42,236 bases of DNA from a virus. Below are positions 16,920-24,702 of this stretch, one piece after another (position 1 is the stretch's first letter; each line of letters begins with the position of its first letter). Location: the IMG/VR virus record IMGVR_UViG_3300050821_002207, positions 1-42,236 of that record. One strand, written 5' to 3'. The notes below the pieces were generated by a model. The model ran no database searches. It was not told where the DNA came from and saw only the letters and a program-made list of their open reading frames with translations. The position numbers and the translations under genes are program-made.

Positions 16920-18665
16920 ATGGGACTGTTTGATCAGTTCGTCGGTGGCTCACCTCCGACCGAGGAGGATGTGAAGCTGTTGCAACAGCAACAGCAACAG
17001 CAGCAGCAGGCGCTGCCGCCCGATGTGCCGCCTGACTTGCCGCGCATCACGGTGAGGCCGCCGGGTGCGGCGCCAAATCCGTTCGAGCAGTTCGTCGGCG
17101 GCTCGACACCGCCGAGCGCGCCGCCGCCCGCGCAACCGAACAAGGTGTTCGGCGAACTCAAGCCCGCCGACGAGTCGTGGACGCAATGGGCGAAGTGGAA
17201 GGCGATGGACGCGCTGAGCGCTGTCGGCGCCTCGAACCGCGACGCGCAGCACTTCGGCAACGCGACCGTCAACATCGCGGCAGGTCTCACGCCGATGGGG
17301 TCGGTGCTGTCGGCGGGTGATCTCACCTACGATCTGCCGCGCGGCAACTACGGCAGCGCGGCGCTCGATGCTCTTGGTGTGATCCCCGGCATTTCGACGG
17401 CGCGGCGCCTGATGCGAGGCATGCCGACCATGATCCCGGCACGCACCGCGCCGCCCTATCTTCAGACGACGCCTTCGATCATCGGCGGCGACAACCCGCA
17501 GCGCATGGGCTTCGTGACGCCGACTGTCGACGAATTGATCGGTCGCGGCGGCGTGCCGAATGTCAGTTCGAACGCGGCGCGCGCGGCAGAGGAAGCGTCG
17601 ATGCCCTCGAGCGCCTTCGGCCCGCTGCCGCAACCGGCGGCGACGCAGCCCGGCTCGTCGCGCACCGCCTATGCGCAAATTCGGTATTCGCCGGTCCAAT
17701 ACGCACCCGAGGCTGCCGACGATGTGAGGACACTCGCGACGAACTACATCCAGCGTCCCGACGTCGGCGGCTTCAGCCCGGAGAAGGCGCCGCTCGTGCA
17801 TGCGACGCTCGACCGGTGGCAGCGCGCCATGAACACGCGCGGTGGCCCGATCACGCCGAGCGACTTCGACACCTTGCGCCAGCAGCTGCGCGGCCTGCCC
17901 GATGCGAACGGTCCCGCAGGGCAGCGCGCAGTCGACGCGCTCGACCGCTACATGTCTGGACCGCCGCCTGGTCGCCAAGTCGGAGGCACGCCGCAAGACC
18001 TCACCGAGATGCGGCAGGGCTTCCAGACTGCGCGCGGCGACTATCGCGCGGGCAAGACCGCCGAGACGGTGCAGAACCAGATCGACCGCGCGAACATCAA
18101 TGCGGCTTCGGCCAACAGCGGCATGAACGTCGACAACCAGACGCGCCAGCAGATGCGGTCGCTGGTCGCGACGCCTGCAGGGCAGGAGAAGATTTTTGGC
18201 GCTCGCGATGAGGAGTTGCAGGCGATCTTGGACGCATCGCGAGGCGACAAGCTCGCGAACTGGCAGCGCTGGGGCGGCAACTTTCTCGGCGGCGGCGGCG
18301 GCCTCGGCAAGCTGGTCGGCATGGCCGGTGGCGGCATGGGCGCTGGCGCGATCTCGCACGCACTCGGCCTCGGCCCTGCGGCTTCGTTCGGTGTCGGCGT
18401 GGCTGGCACGCAGGCTCCCGCCATCGTCGGCAGCGCGCTGAAGAACGCCTCGGCCGCGCGCACGGTCGCCGCAGCCGATGACGCGGTGCAGACCATCCTG
18501 CGCAACTCGCCGGAATACGAGCGGCGTCTCGCCGCTGTCGGTGGCCCTGTTGTCGATCCGCGCGTCGCCATGCGCGACGCGATCACGATGGCCCTCGTTC
18601 CGCAAATCCGCGAGGAGGGCAAGTCTGCTTGGAACAAGGCATTCGTGCCGTACGCGAACCGCTGA
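16920..18665 (+). CDS. Internal/ejection-type virion protein
   Basis: ATG 16920 with AGAGG at 16909-16913. The 581-aa protein opens with a duplicated motif (FDQFVGGSPP at residue 4 and FEQFVGGSTPP near 55) separated by a poly-Gln run. It has helical middle parts and a Gly/Ala-rich hydrophobic stretch at about 453-507 (GGGGGLGKLVGMAGGGMGAG, then further) that could insert into a membrane. Such a pattern fits a protein ejected with DNA to form a channel. Homology is not recognised beyond phage internal proteins. It lies between the SLT protein and the tail fibre. Confidence 0.75.
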   Translation: MGLFDQFVGGSPPTEEDVKLLQQQQQQQQQALPPDVPPDLPRITVRPPGAAPNPFEQFVGGSTPPSAPPPAQPNKVFGELKPADESWTQWAKWKAMDALSAVGASNRDAQHFGNATVNIAAGLTPMGSVLSAGDLTYDLPRGNYGSAALDALGVIPGISTARRLMRGMPTMIPARTAPPYLQTTPSIIGGDNPQRMGFVTPTVDELIGRGGVPNVSSNAARAAEEASMPSSAFGPLPQPAATQPGSSRTAYAQIRYSPVQYAPEAADDVRTLATNYIQRPDVGGFSPEKAPLVHATLDRWQRAMNTRGGPITPSDFDTLRQQLRGLPDANGPAGQRAVDALDRYMSGPPPGRQVGGTPQDLTEMRQGFQTARGDYRAGKTAETVQNQIDRANINAASANSGMNVDNQTRQQMRSLVATPAGQEKIFGARDEELQAILDASRGDKLANWQRWGGNFLGGGGGLGKLVGMAGGGMGAGAISHALGLGPAASFGVGVAGTQAPAIVGSALKNASAARTVAAADDAVQTILRNSPEYERRLAAVGGPVVDPRVAMRDAITMALVPQIREEGKSAWNKAFVPYANR

Positions 18666-18675
18666 GGAGTAACCC

Positions 18676-20526
18676 ATGCCGCGCGACGGCTCTTTCATCT
18701 ACACGATCCCGCCGGGGACGGAGGGCGTTCCCGACACGACCATCGAGAGCGCGAAGTACAACACGTTCATTCACGACGTCGAGACCGACCTCAACGCGCC
18801 GCGTCCGATCATCGCGGGCGGCACGGGCGGCAACAGCCCGGCGCAGGCGCGCGACAATCTCGACGCCGAAGTCTCGATGCAGGTGCTGACGAACTTCGAC
18901 AGCGACCCGCTTGAGGTCGGCTCGTTCTACGCCGCCGCGACCGCGACCAACCCGCCCGTTGCTGGCCACGCGTTCACCGGCATCATCTACGGCCCCGACG
19001 CGAACAACCTCGTGATCTCGGGGCGCGATCTCAACGACACGATCACGCCAGGGCGCGTGTGGACGCGGCAGAAGATCGCTGGTGTGTGGTCGGCGTGGAG
19101 CAACGAGTCGGTGTTCGACAAGGTCGCCAAGGCTGGCGACACGATGACCGGCAACCTGAAAATCTCCAAGCTGAACCCGCAGCTGACGCTCGACGACACC
19201 GCAGCAGGATCGCAGGCGCTGGTCGTGACGCGCGCGGGCGTCGCACGCTGGCAGGAGAACTACGGCCTCAACGCCGAGACCGGCGCGAACGTTGGCTCCG
19301 ACTATGCCATCGGCCGCTACACCGATGCCGGTGCGCTGATCGATCTGCCGCTGCAGATCACGCGCTCGACCGGCCTCGCCAAAATCCTCGCCAACCCGAC
19401 CGACCCCCTCGGCATCGTGCCGAAGCAGTATGTCGATGGCGTCGCGGTGCGCTACGACACCGCGCAGGCGCTGACCGATCCGCAGCAGCTGCAGGCGCGT
19501 TCGAACGTCTACGCCGCGCCGTTCGATGCCGAGGCGTTCAACGGCATTCAGGTCAATGCCGCGATGGACATCAGCCAGTGGGGCATCACCTCCTACGGTC
19601 TCGTGCAGGGGTCGCTGCAGTACATCGTCGATTGTTGGCAGGCGCATGTGAACAACACTGTCACGGCAATCACCGTGACCCCCTCCGCCGTTGGCGGCGT
19701 GGTGGGCCAGACGCTGCACCTTCAGATGCAGTGTGCTCTCGGCGGCCCGTGGACCGGCGCGGGTGACTACTGCCGCTTCTACACTGCAATCGAAGGGCAC
19801 CGCGTCAGGCGCCTCGGCTGGGGCGCGGCGGGTGCCATCCCGATCACGATCTGCTTCATGATGTACGGGCCGACGCCGGGCAAGGTCGCCGTCGCGGTCA
19901 ACAGTTCTGACGCCCTTCACTCCTACGTCGGGACTGTCACGCTCAATGCGGCGAATACGTGGGAGTTCAAGTCGATCACCATCCCGCCCGACACGAGCGG
20001 GAATTGGCTCAACGACAATCGTCTCGGGATGGGCATCTCGATCTGCTCGCTTTGCGGCTCAAATTTTCAGGCTACTGCTGGTGTCTGGAATACGAGCGGG
20101 TCGCAGCGGCTCTGCACCAGCGACACCGCCAACCAGCAGGCCGCTGCCGGTCAGAATTGGGGGATCACGGGCGTCGCAATTTTCCCCGGCTCTCAGGGGC
20201 CGACCAACGCTACGCAACTTGCGCAATGCATGCGGCCCCGGTGGATGGAACTGGAGCTTTGCAAACGCTACTGGCAGCTGATCCTTCTCGGCTGGGTCGG
20301 TGTCAGCGTCACTGGCAACAACCACGGTGCCAATTTTCAGTTCGGGGTCGAGTGCCGCGTGGTGCCCACGATGGGCTTGAGCAGCAACGTGCAAAATGTT
20401 GGCTTCCCGACGTCGAGCGCGACGTTCCAGCAGACGGGCACGTATGCGACGAACGCGTACAAGACCGCCAGCGGGAGCGTCTCCGGTATCTGGACGGACA
20501 ACTACATCGTTGATGCGAGGCTCTGA
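18676..20526 (+). CDS. Tail fibre / receptor-binding protein
   Basis: ATG 18676 follows GAGGAG (18664-18669). The 616-aa product has an N-terminal particle-binding part with the fibre motif PRPIIAGGTGGNSPAQARDN (about 43-62). The repeat-type unit KAGDTMTGNLKISKLNPQLT follows (about 151-170), then VVTRAGVARWQEN. The C-terminal half (from about 270, RYDTAQALTDPQQLQARSNV) is beta-rich with many Trp/Tyr/Gly and resembles the carbohydrate-binding tail ends seen in Bradyrhizobium-type phages. It probably trimerises and decides host range. No S74 chaperone is attached here; that domain is on the 13279 gene. Confidence 0.85.
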   Translation: MPRDGSFIYTIPPGTEGVPDTTIESAKYNTFIHDVETDLNAPRPIIAGGTGGNSPAQARDNLDAEVSMQVLTNFDSDPLEVGSFYAAATATNPPVAGHAFTGIIYGPDANNLVISGRDLNDTITPGRVWTRQKIAGVWSAWSNESVFDKVAKAGDTMTGNLKISKLNPQLTLDDTAAGSQALVVTRAGVARWQENYGLNAETGANVGSDYAIGRYTDAGALIDLPLQITRSTGLAKILANPTDPLGIVPKQYVDGVAVRYDTAQALTDPQQLQARSNVYAAPFDAEAFNGIQVNAAMDISQWGITSYGLVQGSLQYIVDCWQAHVNNTVTAITVTPSAVGGVVGQTLHLQMQCALGGPWTGAGDYCRFYTAIEGHRVRRLGWGAAGAIPITICFMMYGPTPGKVAVAVNSSDALHSYVGTVTLNAANTWEFKSITIPPDTSGNWLNDNRLGMGISICSLCGSNFQATAGVWNTSGSQRLCTSDTANQQAAAGQNWGITGVAIFPGSQGPTNATQLAQCMRPRWMELELCKRYWQLILLGWVGVSVTGNNHGANFQFGVECRVVPTMGLSSNVQNVGFPTSSATFQQTGTYATNAYKTASGSVSGIWTDNYIVDARL

Positions 20527-20527
20527 A

Positions 20528-20929
20528 ATGGCAGCATATCAACTCGCCGCAAGCGATACCGTGATCCGCACGAGCGACGGCGCATTCATCCCGAACGACC
20601 CCGACAATCGCGACCGGCAAGAGTACGAGCGCTGGCTCGCCGATGGCGGTGTGCCTGATCCGTACGTGCCGCCGCCTGAGCCGCCACCGCCGCCCGATCC
20701 CTTCGCGGGCGACATCGCCAACCAGCGTCTCGACGCAGGCATCAACGCGGCGGTCGACAGCGTGACGCAGACGACGCGCGGCGTGCGCGAGATGCCGCCG
20801 CACTCGACGCCGCCGACAGTCGACGAGCTTCAGGCGCAGGTCGACTACCTCGCCTTGCAGGTGGCCGATCTCGCGCAGGCGACCGGCGCGATGCTGCAGG
20901 CGCAGGCGACGACCGGCAAGCAGCGATAG
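20528..20929 (+). CDS. Small tail-fibre-linked protein
   Basis: ATG 20528 is chosen because GAGG at 20517-20520 is seven bases upstream; an in-frame ATG at 20513 lies inside the fibre gene. The 133-aa product starts AYQLAASDTVIRTSDGAFIP, then NDRDRQEYERWLADGGVPDP-like residues (NRDRQEYERWLADGGVPDP), a poly-Pro stretch, and a C-terminal coiled coil (VDELQAQVDYLALQVADLAQ). The DGAxIPxDxxNRDxxEYxxWLADGG pattern is typical of short proteins that follow tail-fibre genes in alphaproteobacterial phages, possibly fibre assembly factors. Not an enzyme. Confidence 0.78.
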   Translation: MAAYQLAASDTVIRTSDGAFIPNDPDNRDRQEYERWLADGGVPDPYVPPPEPPPPPDPFAGDIANQRLDAGINAAVDSVTQTTRGVREMPPHSTPPTVDELQAQVDYLALQVADLAQATGAMLQAQATTGKQR

Positions 20930-20938
20930 GAGGCGACC

Positions 20939-21160
20939 ATGCTCGCGATGGCAATTGGCGTGCTGTGGTTCTTGATCGGTCTCGTGATCCTGTGCGGGAT
21001 CATCTATCTGGCGATCTGGGTGATCGAGCAGTTCGTGATGGCGATCCCGCCCAAGGTGAAGCAGGGCGTCTGGGTGATCGTCCTGTTGCTCGCGCTGATC
21101 GCGCTGCTGACGGTGGTGGCAGGCGGCGGCCTCGGCAGCCTGCACACACCGTTCAGGTGA
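20939..21160 (+). CDS. Small two-helix membrane protein, holin candidate
   Basis: ATG 20939 follows AGGAGG (20928-20933). The 73-aa product has two membrane helices: VLWFLIGLVILCGIIYLAIW (about 8-27) and VWVIVLLLALIALLTVVAGG (about 44-63), joined by a short basic loop (PPKVKQG). Size and topology suit a class II holin, and it is the last late gene. However, no endolysin gene adjoins it, so the holin role is only a guess. Its TGA abuts the TGA of the opposite-strand gene, the two stops forming TGATCA at 21158-21163. Confidence 0.7.
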   Translation: MLAMAIGVLWFLIGLVILCGIIYLAIWVIEQFVMAIPPKVKQGVWVIVLLLALIALLTVVAGGGLGSLHTPFR

Positions 21161-21463
21161 TCACGGTGCGATCAGCAGCGGCGCTTCCAAGTCGCGTCGC
21201 TGCATCCACTGCCATGACGGCTGCGGCTTCGCGGCCTCAAAGCCCGGCGGCACGACGACATTCCCGGTCGGTACAGGCGCAGTCGCCCACGCGCGTGGTG
21301 CGCGCACCACGATGGTGCGGACCTTCGGCGCGTTCGAGGTGACCGGCGCGGGTGCGGCGACCGGATTATCGCCGGGCCGCACCGGGATCATGGTGACGTT
21401 CGGCTCCGCGCTGGCGGTGGTGATTGCGAGCGCGGTGAGCAGCAGTGCTGCGGTGATCTTCAC
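21161..21463 (-). CDS. Secreted small protein with signal peptide
   Basis: GTG start at 21463 overlaps the stop of the upstream gene by GTGA and has GAGG six bases before it. The 100-aa product has a clear Sec signal (KITAALLLTALAITTASA, probable cleavage before EPN). A Pro/Val-rich mature part follows (VTMIPVRPGDNPVAAPAPV) ending in WQWMQRRDLEAPLLIAP. There is no lipobox cysteine, so it is not a typical outer-membrane spanin. It is the last gene of the leftward operon beyond integrase. It may act in the periplasm, for example in exclusion or lysis. The function is unknown. Confidence 0.65.
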   Translation of the reverse strand: MKITAALLLTALAITTASAEPNVTMIPVRPGDNPVAAPAPVTSNAPKVRTIVVRAPRAWATAPVPTGNVVVPPGFEAAKPQPSWQWMQRRDLEAPLLIAP

Positions 21464-21681
21464 AGGACACCTCGCTTCTTCATGTCGTGCCACTCCTCCA
21501 ACGATGTCGGTTGAGGCGCTTCGTACTTCGGCCAAGCCGGGTCGACCGGCGTCGGTGTCGTGTGCGCCCTCGGCGCTGGCAGGAACGGCGCGATGAGGAC
21601 CATCACAAATGCAGGCACGAGTATCAGGCCGCCGATGATCATGATGCCCCAGCCGACCAGCCACAAAAAGCTATGCCACAT
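21460..21681 (-). CDS. Single-helix membrane protein
   Basis: 73 aa. Residues 1-34 are a strong membrane segment (LWLVGWGIMIIGGLILVPAF, then VMVLIAPFL). A Pro-rich linker and a soluble tail follow (SLEEWHDMKKRGVL). The ATG at 21681 overlaps the end of the 65-aa gene by 11 bases, and the stop overlaps the secreted-protein start by GTGA, so the two envelope proteins are translationally coupled. The pairing recalls inner/outer membrane protein pairs in lysis or superinfection exclusion, but no diagnostic motif confirms either. Confidence 0.62.
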   Translation of the reverse strand: MWHSFLWLVGWGIMIIGGLILVPAFVMVLIAPFLPAPRAHTTPTPVDPAWPKYEAPQPTSLEEWHDMKKRGVL

Positions 21682-21868
21682 CGGCGCGCTCCAGTTCGCT
21701 TGCCTCGTGGTCCGATTTCCAGCCGTGCTCCCACTTCACGCGCACGGTGTTGCCGTAGAACACGGCGACGACCTTGCCGACGTGGCGCGGGTCGACCTTG
21801 GTGCAGACCTCCTGCCCGGAGCGGAACGCGACGCGGTACGCGTCCGGGCGTGTCGAGAAGCGCGCCAT
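21671..21868 (-). CDS. Small basic protein with SH3-like beta pattern
   Basis: 65 aa from ATG 21868, which overlaps the previous gene's stop (TGATG). The sequence ARFSTRPDAYRVAFRSGQEV, then GKVVAVFYGNTVRVKWEHGW, alternates strands and turns like a small SH3/KOW-type barrel. That is a suggestion only. It stops at TAG 21671-21673, inside the start region of the membrane-protein gene. No catalytic residues are apparent. The overlaps on both sides support it as a real gene. Confidence 0.6.
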   Translation of the reverse strand: MARFSTRPDAYRVAFRSGQEVCTKVDPRHVGKVVAVFYGNTVRVKWEHGWKSDHEASELERADVA

Positions 21869-22047
21869 CACTTCACCTCGACGACGTAGTCTTTGCGCGA
21901 GCCGTTGAACTGCTCCTCGTGCAGGCGCAGCGCGACCGGGTGCCGCAGCCTGACGGTCCACGGGTCGCGCTGGGAGAGCGCGATGGCGGCGTCGCAAAAT
22001 TCCTTCAACTCGGCGAGCGTCGTTATCGCGCGTCCTTCGATGATCAT
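21868..22047 (-). CDS. 59-aa hypothetical protein
   Basis: A short gene found by reading the minus strand: ATG at 22047-22045 overlaps the upstream stop by ATGA, and its TGA (21868-21870) overlaps the next ATG by TGATG. The product begins MIIEGRAITTLAELKEFCDA and ends NGSRKDYVVEVK, with a central helix and a Trp/Arg-rich strand (PWTVRLRHPVALRL). It fills the only gap between two overlapping neighbours. The linkage on both sides is the main evidence. No function is known. Confidence 0.62.
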   Translation of the reverse strand: MIIEGRAITTLAELKEFCDAAIALSQRDPWTVRLRHPVALRLHEEQFNGSRKDYVVEVK

Positions 22048-22631
22048 CCCTTCGCTCCCTTGAACGCGTTCGGGTCGGACAGGTGCATCCCGCCCAGACT
22101 AGCGATGCCCTCACGGAGAGCCATCACGGCGAACGCGTATGGGTCGCCGGGCGCGTCGGCGAAGAACTTCTCGATGTCGGTCTCGTACTCCTCGACCTCG
22201 GCCTCGCTGAGCGCGGGGGTGTAGCGGCTGCCTGCCGTGTCCGGGTGGAAGCCGCAGCCGAGGCGCTTGACCCACTTGCGGCAGATCGCGAACGCCGCCT
22301 CGGCCTTGTCGCACCATGCGACCGCTGCCGCGAGGTTCGGCGCATCGCCCTCGACGAAGTCGGCACAACTCTCACCGTCGATCATGTGCAGCCCGACGAG
22401 GTACTCCTCGTCGAGCTTGTCGCCGAGGCCGTTGGCGGCGTCGCAGATCATGAGCAACGCACCGCCGAGGTCGCGCGTCCACGCGAGCGTGCCGCCGCCG
22501 TTGTGATACGGCACATACTTGTTCGTGGTCATCACCTCGCCGACCGGCGTCGCCTTGGCGGCCGTCGTCGTCGCATCGAACCACTTCCAGAAGCGCGTGG
22601 TGTCGAGCGCTGCTTGCGTCTCGGTCTTCAT
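22044..22631 (-). CDS. Conserved phage hypothetical protein, 195 aa
   Basis: ATG 22631 overlaps the upstream stop (TGATG); earlier in-frame starts fall inside that gene. The product is soluble and mixed alpha/beta: TTRFWKWFDATTTAAKATPV, LAWTRDLGGALLMICDAANG, GLHMIDGESCADFVEGDAPN, and an acidic end motif LSEAEVEEYETDIEKFFADA followed by DPYAFAVMALREG. I recognise the end motif as recurring in alphaproteobacterial prophages, without a known role. It lies in the run of small genes behind integrase. Confidence 0.68.
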   Translation of the reverse strand: MKTETQAALDTTRFWKWFDATTTAAKATPVGEVMTTNKYVPYHNGGGTLAWTRDLGGALLMICDAANGLGDKLDEEYLVGLHMIDGESCADFVEGDAPNLAAAVAWCDKAEAAFAICRKWVKRLGCGFHPDTAGSRYTPALSEAEVEEYETDIEKFFADAPGDPYAFAVMALREGIASLGGMHLSDPNAFKGAKG

Positions 22632-22975
22632 CACAAAAACTCCCCACATTCCGCACACACGCCGCGTCCGGTGTCGCGATGGCCGTTGCGACGGCACTGC
22701 TCGCTCACCGAGTTCTTGCTGGTCGCATAGAGACCGTCCCAGCCTTCCGGGGTCGGCGTCAACTGGAACTTGTCAAGATTGATAACGACGTAACGTCCGT
22801 TGTCGTGCAGGTTCTCGTACCAGCCGAGGCCCTCCAGATCGTGACGCATGTCCGCAAGGATCGCCTCCCGGTGGCGGCTGGGGTGCCAGCCGCCGTTCGC
22901 GTCGAAGTTCGAGATCAGGGTGCTGAGGGCCATGATCGCAGGCGCCTCGTTGCCGCTCGTGTAGAGCACTCGCAT
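22631..22975 (-). CDS. Small protein with C-terminal zinc-binding-type cysteines
   Basis: ATG 22975 has GGGAGG five bases upstream on the minus strand and starts 11 bases after the integrase stop. The 114-aa product has a helical first half (APAIMALSTLISNFDANGGW, REAILADMRHDLEGLGWYEN), a strand pair (RYVVINLDKFQLTPTPEGWD), and a C-terminal Cys cluster (C94, C107, C110; CRRNGHRDTGRGVCAECGEF) likely to bind a metal. It is co-transcribed with integrase. The function is unknown. Confidence 0.66.
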   Translation of the reverse strand: MRVLYTSGNEAPAIMALSTLISNFDANGGWHPSRHREAILADMRHDLEGLGWYENLHDNGRYVVINLDKFQLTPTPEGWDGLYATSKNSVSEQCRRNGHRDTGRGVCAECGEFL

Positions 22976-22986
22976 GTGTCCCTCCC

Positions 22987-24462
22987 TCACGCTGCACGAT
23001 TGATCGAGACGACGACGCCGCTGGTCGCGGCGGCGATCTGCGCCTGCAGGTCGGCGATCTGCTTCTGCAGGGCAGCCACGTTGACCGACTGCGGGGGCAC
23101 CGGCAAGCCGATGATCCCGCGCAGCAGCCCGTCCAGCATTTCGAGCGTCGGACGCTTCAGCTTCGCGGTCTGCTCTGCGTTGAGGTTTGCGTAGCGTGCT
23201 GTCGTCGTGCTCTCGCCCTTCCCGCGACCGGGGGCGTGGCCGAGAAGCTGCGTGGCGAGCGCGAAGTCGAGGCCTTGGCTGACCAGCAGCGTCGTCACGG
23301 TGTGGCGAATGTCGTGAGGCCGCCAAAACTCCAGCATCATGAATTCGCGCACGCCCCGCCGACGCACCTTGCCGTCGACAGGCTTGAAGCTGTTGTAGCC
23401 ACGGTCGGTCATGTAGTCCGTGAGCATGTGGCGGGTGAACGTCGCGCCGCGCGGGCCGGGCGGGAACAGCGGGCCGGTGATCGCATCCGACATCGCGAGC
23501 AACTCCATGATCGCTTCCTGCGCGAGCGAGTTGAGCGGGTGGTGGATCGGCTTGCGCGGCTTGGTGAGCCATGCCGGGAGACGGACATGCGCGTTCGGCG
23601 TGCCGAGGTCGCGCAGCCACTCGCGCTGGATCGCGCAGATTTCGCCACCGCGCAGACCGCTGCACAGCATCATCCGCATCGCCAGCGCGACCGGGCGCGG
23701 CGCGGGCAGGTTCTCGTCGTCGAGCTTGAACCAAAACGTGCGGATTTCCTCAGCATCGAACGCGCGGTCACGCTCGACCTGCACGGGACGCTTGCCCAAG
23801 TTGCTGCAGGGGTTGGCGCGCACGTACTTGCGGCCGGGCTGGCCCGCCCACTTGAACAGGCCGAACAGCGTCGAGCGCAGGTTCACGGCGAGGCCGGTGT
23901 AGCCCTGCTTGATGATGCCTTCCAGCAGCAGCGCGACGTGGTCGTCGGTGATCGTCGAAACGGCGACCTTGCCGAACGTCTCGCGTGCGCGCTTGAGGTA
24001 GCCGCCCTCGTAACGCGGGCTGCTCGTCGCGCCCTCGATCTCGCGACCGGCGAGCTTCGCCCAGCTTTCGCGGAGCGGGACGACGCCGTGCGCCTTCTTG
24101 GTCGGCGTGCGCAGGTGATCGATGTAGAGGTCGGCGACCTCGTTGAAGGTCTTGCCCTCGGCGCGCTTCTGGTCGAGCACGGTGGTGGCCTGCGCGACGA
24201 TGTCGATGCCGTTGCCGACGTCAGCCTTCATGCGGAGGGCCTTGGCGCGCGCGTGGCTGACGTTGAAGGTCTCGGGGTGGAACACGCCGATCTTGAAGGG
24301 ACCGCGCTGCTTGCCGGTGACCGGGTCCGTGAAGCGCAGGCCGAAGGCCGCGCTGGTCGAGGTGATGCTGACGGTCAGCCCGCCGCAGTCCTCGTCGGTC
24401 AGGCGCTCGCGCTCGACCTTGCCGATCCGCGACCTGATGTAGGTGGTGGTAAACGCAGCCAT
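22987..24462 (-). CDS. int: Tyrosine-family site-specific integrase
   Basis: 491 aa; ATG 24462 has GGGAG seven bases upstream. The N-terminal 100 residues resemble the arm-binding domain of DUF4102-type integrases (LTDEDCGGLTVSITSTSAAF). A SAM-like core-binding domain follows (about 105-220). The catalytic domain shows R271 (CSGLRGGEIC), H383-x-x-R386 (RPHDIRHT), H409 (LLGHA) and nucleophile Y424 (TARYANL). A C-terminal coiled coil (about 460-480) is an extra. It would recombine attP with a chromosomal attB; the non-coding region just upstream is the natural attP or control site. It lies within the leftward set, after the AlpA-type gene. Confidence 0.95.
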   Translation of the reverse strand: MAAFTTTYIRSRIGKVERERLTDEDCGGLTVSITSTSAAFGLRFTDPVTGKQRGPFKIGVFHPETFNVSHARAKALRMKADVGNGIDIVAQATTVLDQKRAEGKTFNEVADLYIDHLRTPTKKAHGVVPLRESWAKLAGREIEGATSSPRYEGGYLKRARETFGKVAVSTITDDHVALLLEGIIKQGYTGLAVNLRSTLFGLFKWAGQPGRKYVRANPCSNLGKRPVQVERDRAFDAEEIRTFWFKLDDENLPAPRPVALAMRMMLCSGLRGGEICAIQREWLRDLGTPNAHVRLPAWLTKPRKPIHHPLNSLAQEAIMELLAMSDAITGPLFPPGPRGATFTRHMLTDYMTDRGYNSFKPVDGKVRRRGVREFMMLEFWRPHDIRHTVTTLLVSQGLDFALATQLLGHAPGRGKGESTTTARYANLNAEQTAKLKRPTLEMLDGLLRGIIGLPVPPQSVNVAALQKQIADLQAQIAAATSGVVVSINRAA

Positions 24463-24479
24463 TTACGCTCTCCCGCTGG

Positions 24480-24500
24480 GGTCAGTGCCCGGCACTGACC
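24480..24500. promoter_or_regulatory. Near-perfect palindrome upstream of int
   Basis: Arms GGTCAGTGCC (24480-24489) and GGCACTGACC (24491-24500) are exact inverted copies about one C. The site lies 18-38 bases before the int ATG, next to its ribosome site. As DNA it suits a dimeric repressor or Xis/Int operator. As RNA it would be a nine-pair hairpin that could hold back int translation. Confidence 0.7.
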
Positions 24501-24631
24501 GGTGGTGAAATCAGCTGGCGAGAGCAGAACCAAGGTGACGGGTAAAGCCGCTATTTATATGGCTTATCTCGTCGTCTACACTCACCAACTCCCGTCACCA
24601 TACTTTTCGCGGGAAAGCGTGTCAAGGGGGT

Positions 24632-24655
24632 AAAAAGCCCGGTTTTGCTGGGTTT
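24632..24655 (-). terminator. Possible intrinsic terminator behind the early leftward operon
   Basis: On the minus strand an imperfect stem, AAACCCAG paired with CCGGGCTTT with one bulge and one mismatch, has a CAAAA loop and ends in a run of T. It lies about 48 bases after the AlpA-type gene stop and before int. It may separate early-operon readthrough from int expression. Confidence 0.42.
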
Positions 24656-24676
24656 CTTCACACCCCCCTCCCGGTC

Positions 24677-24694
24677 TGGCACTACTTTGGCACT
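24677..24694. repeat. TGGCACT pair, 11-bp spacing
   Basis: TGGCACT at 24677-24683 and 24688-24694 repeat with one helical turn between starts. The GGCACT core also forms both arms of the palindrome at 24480-24500. Probable binding sites for the AlpA-type protein or for the integrase arm domain. Confidence 0.5.
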
Positions 24695-24702
24695 CCGTCA
24701 CA

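Larger units (their letters stand above)
24463..24702. other. Integrase control region, candidate attP
   Basis: 240 bases without a gene between the AlpA-type gene and int. It contains a 21-bp palindrome, a 9-bp inverted repeat (GGTGACGGG 24534-24542 with CCCGTCACC 24591-24599) around an AT-rich core (CTATTTATATGG), a hairpin with T-run, and two TGGCACT motifs 11 bp apart. On the minus strand the core includes a TATAAAT box usable as a -10 element; no good -35 was seen. The composition is what an attP with arm sites looks like, but the core crossover site cannot be named without the host attB. Confidence 0.55.

Noticed and set aside
21161-21681. Inner/outer membrane spanin pair
   Set aside because: The second protein has a normal signal peptide without a lipobox cysteine, and the first lacks a periplasmic coiled coil.
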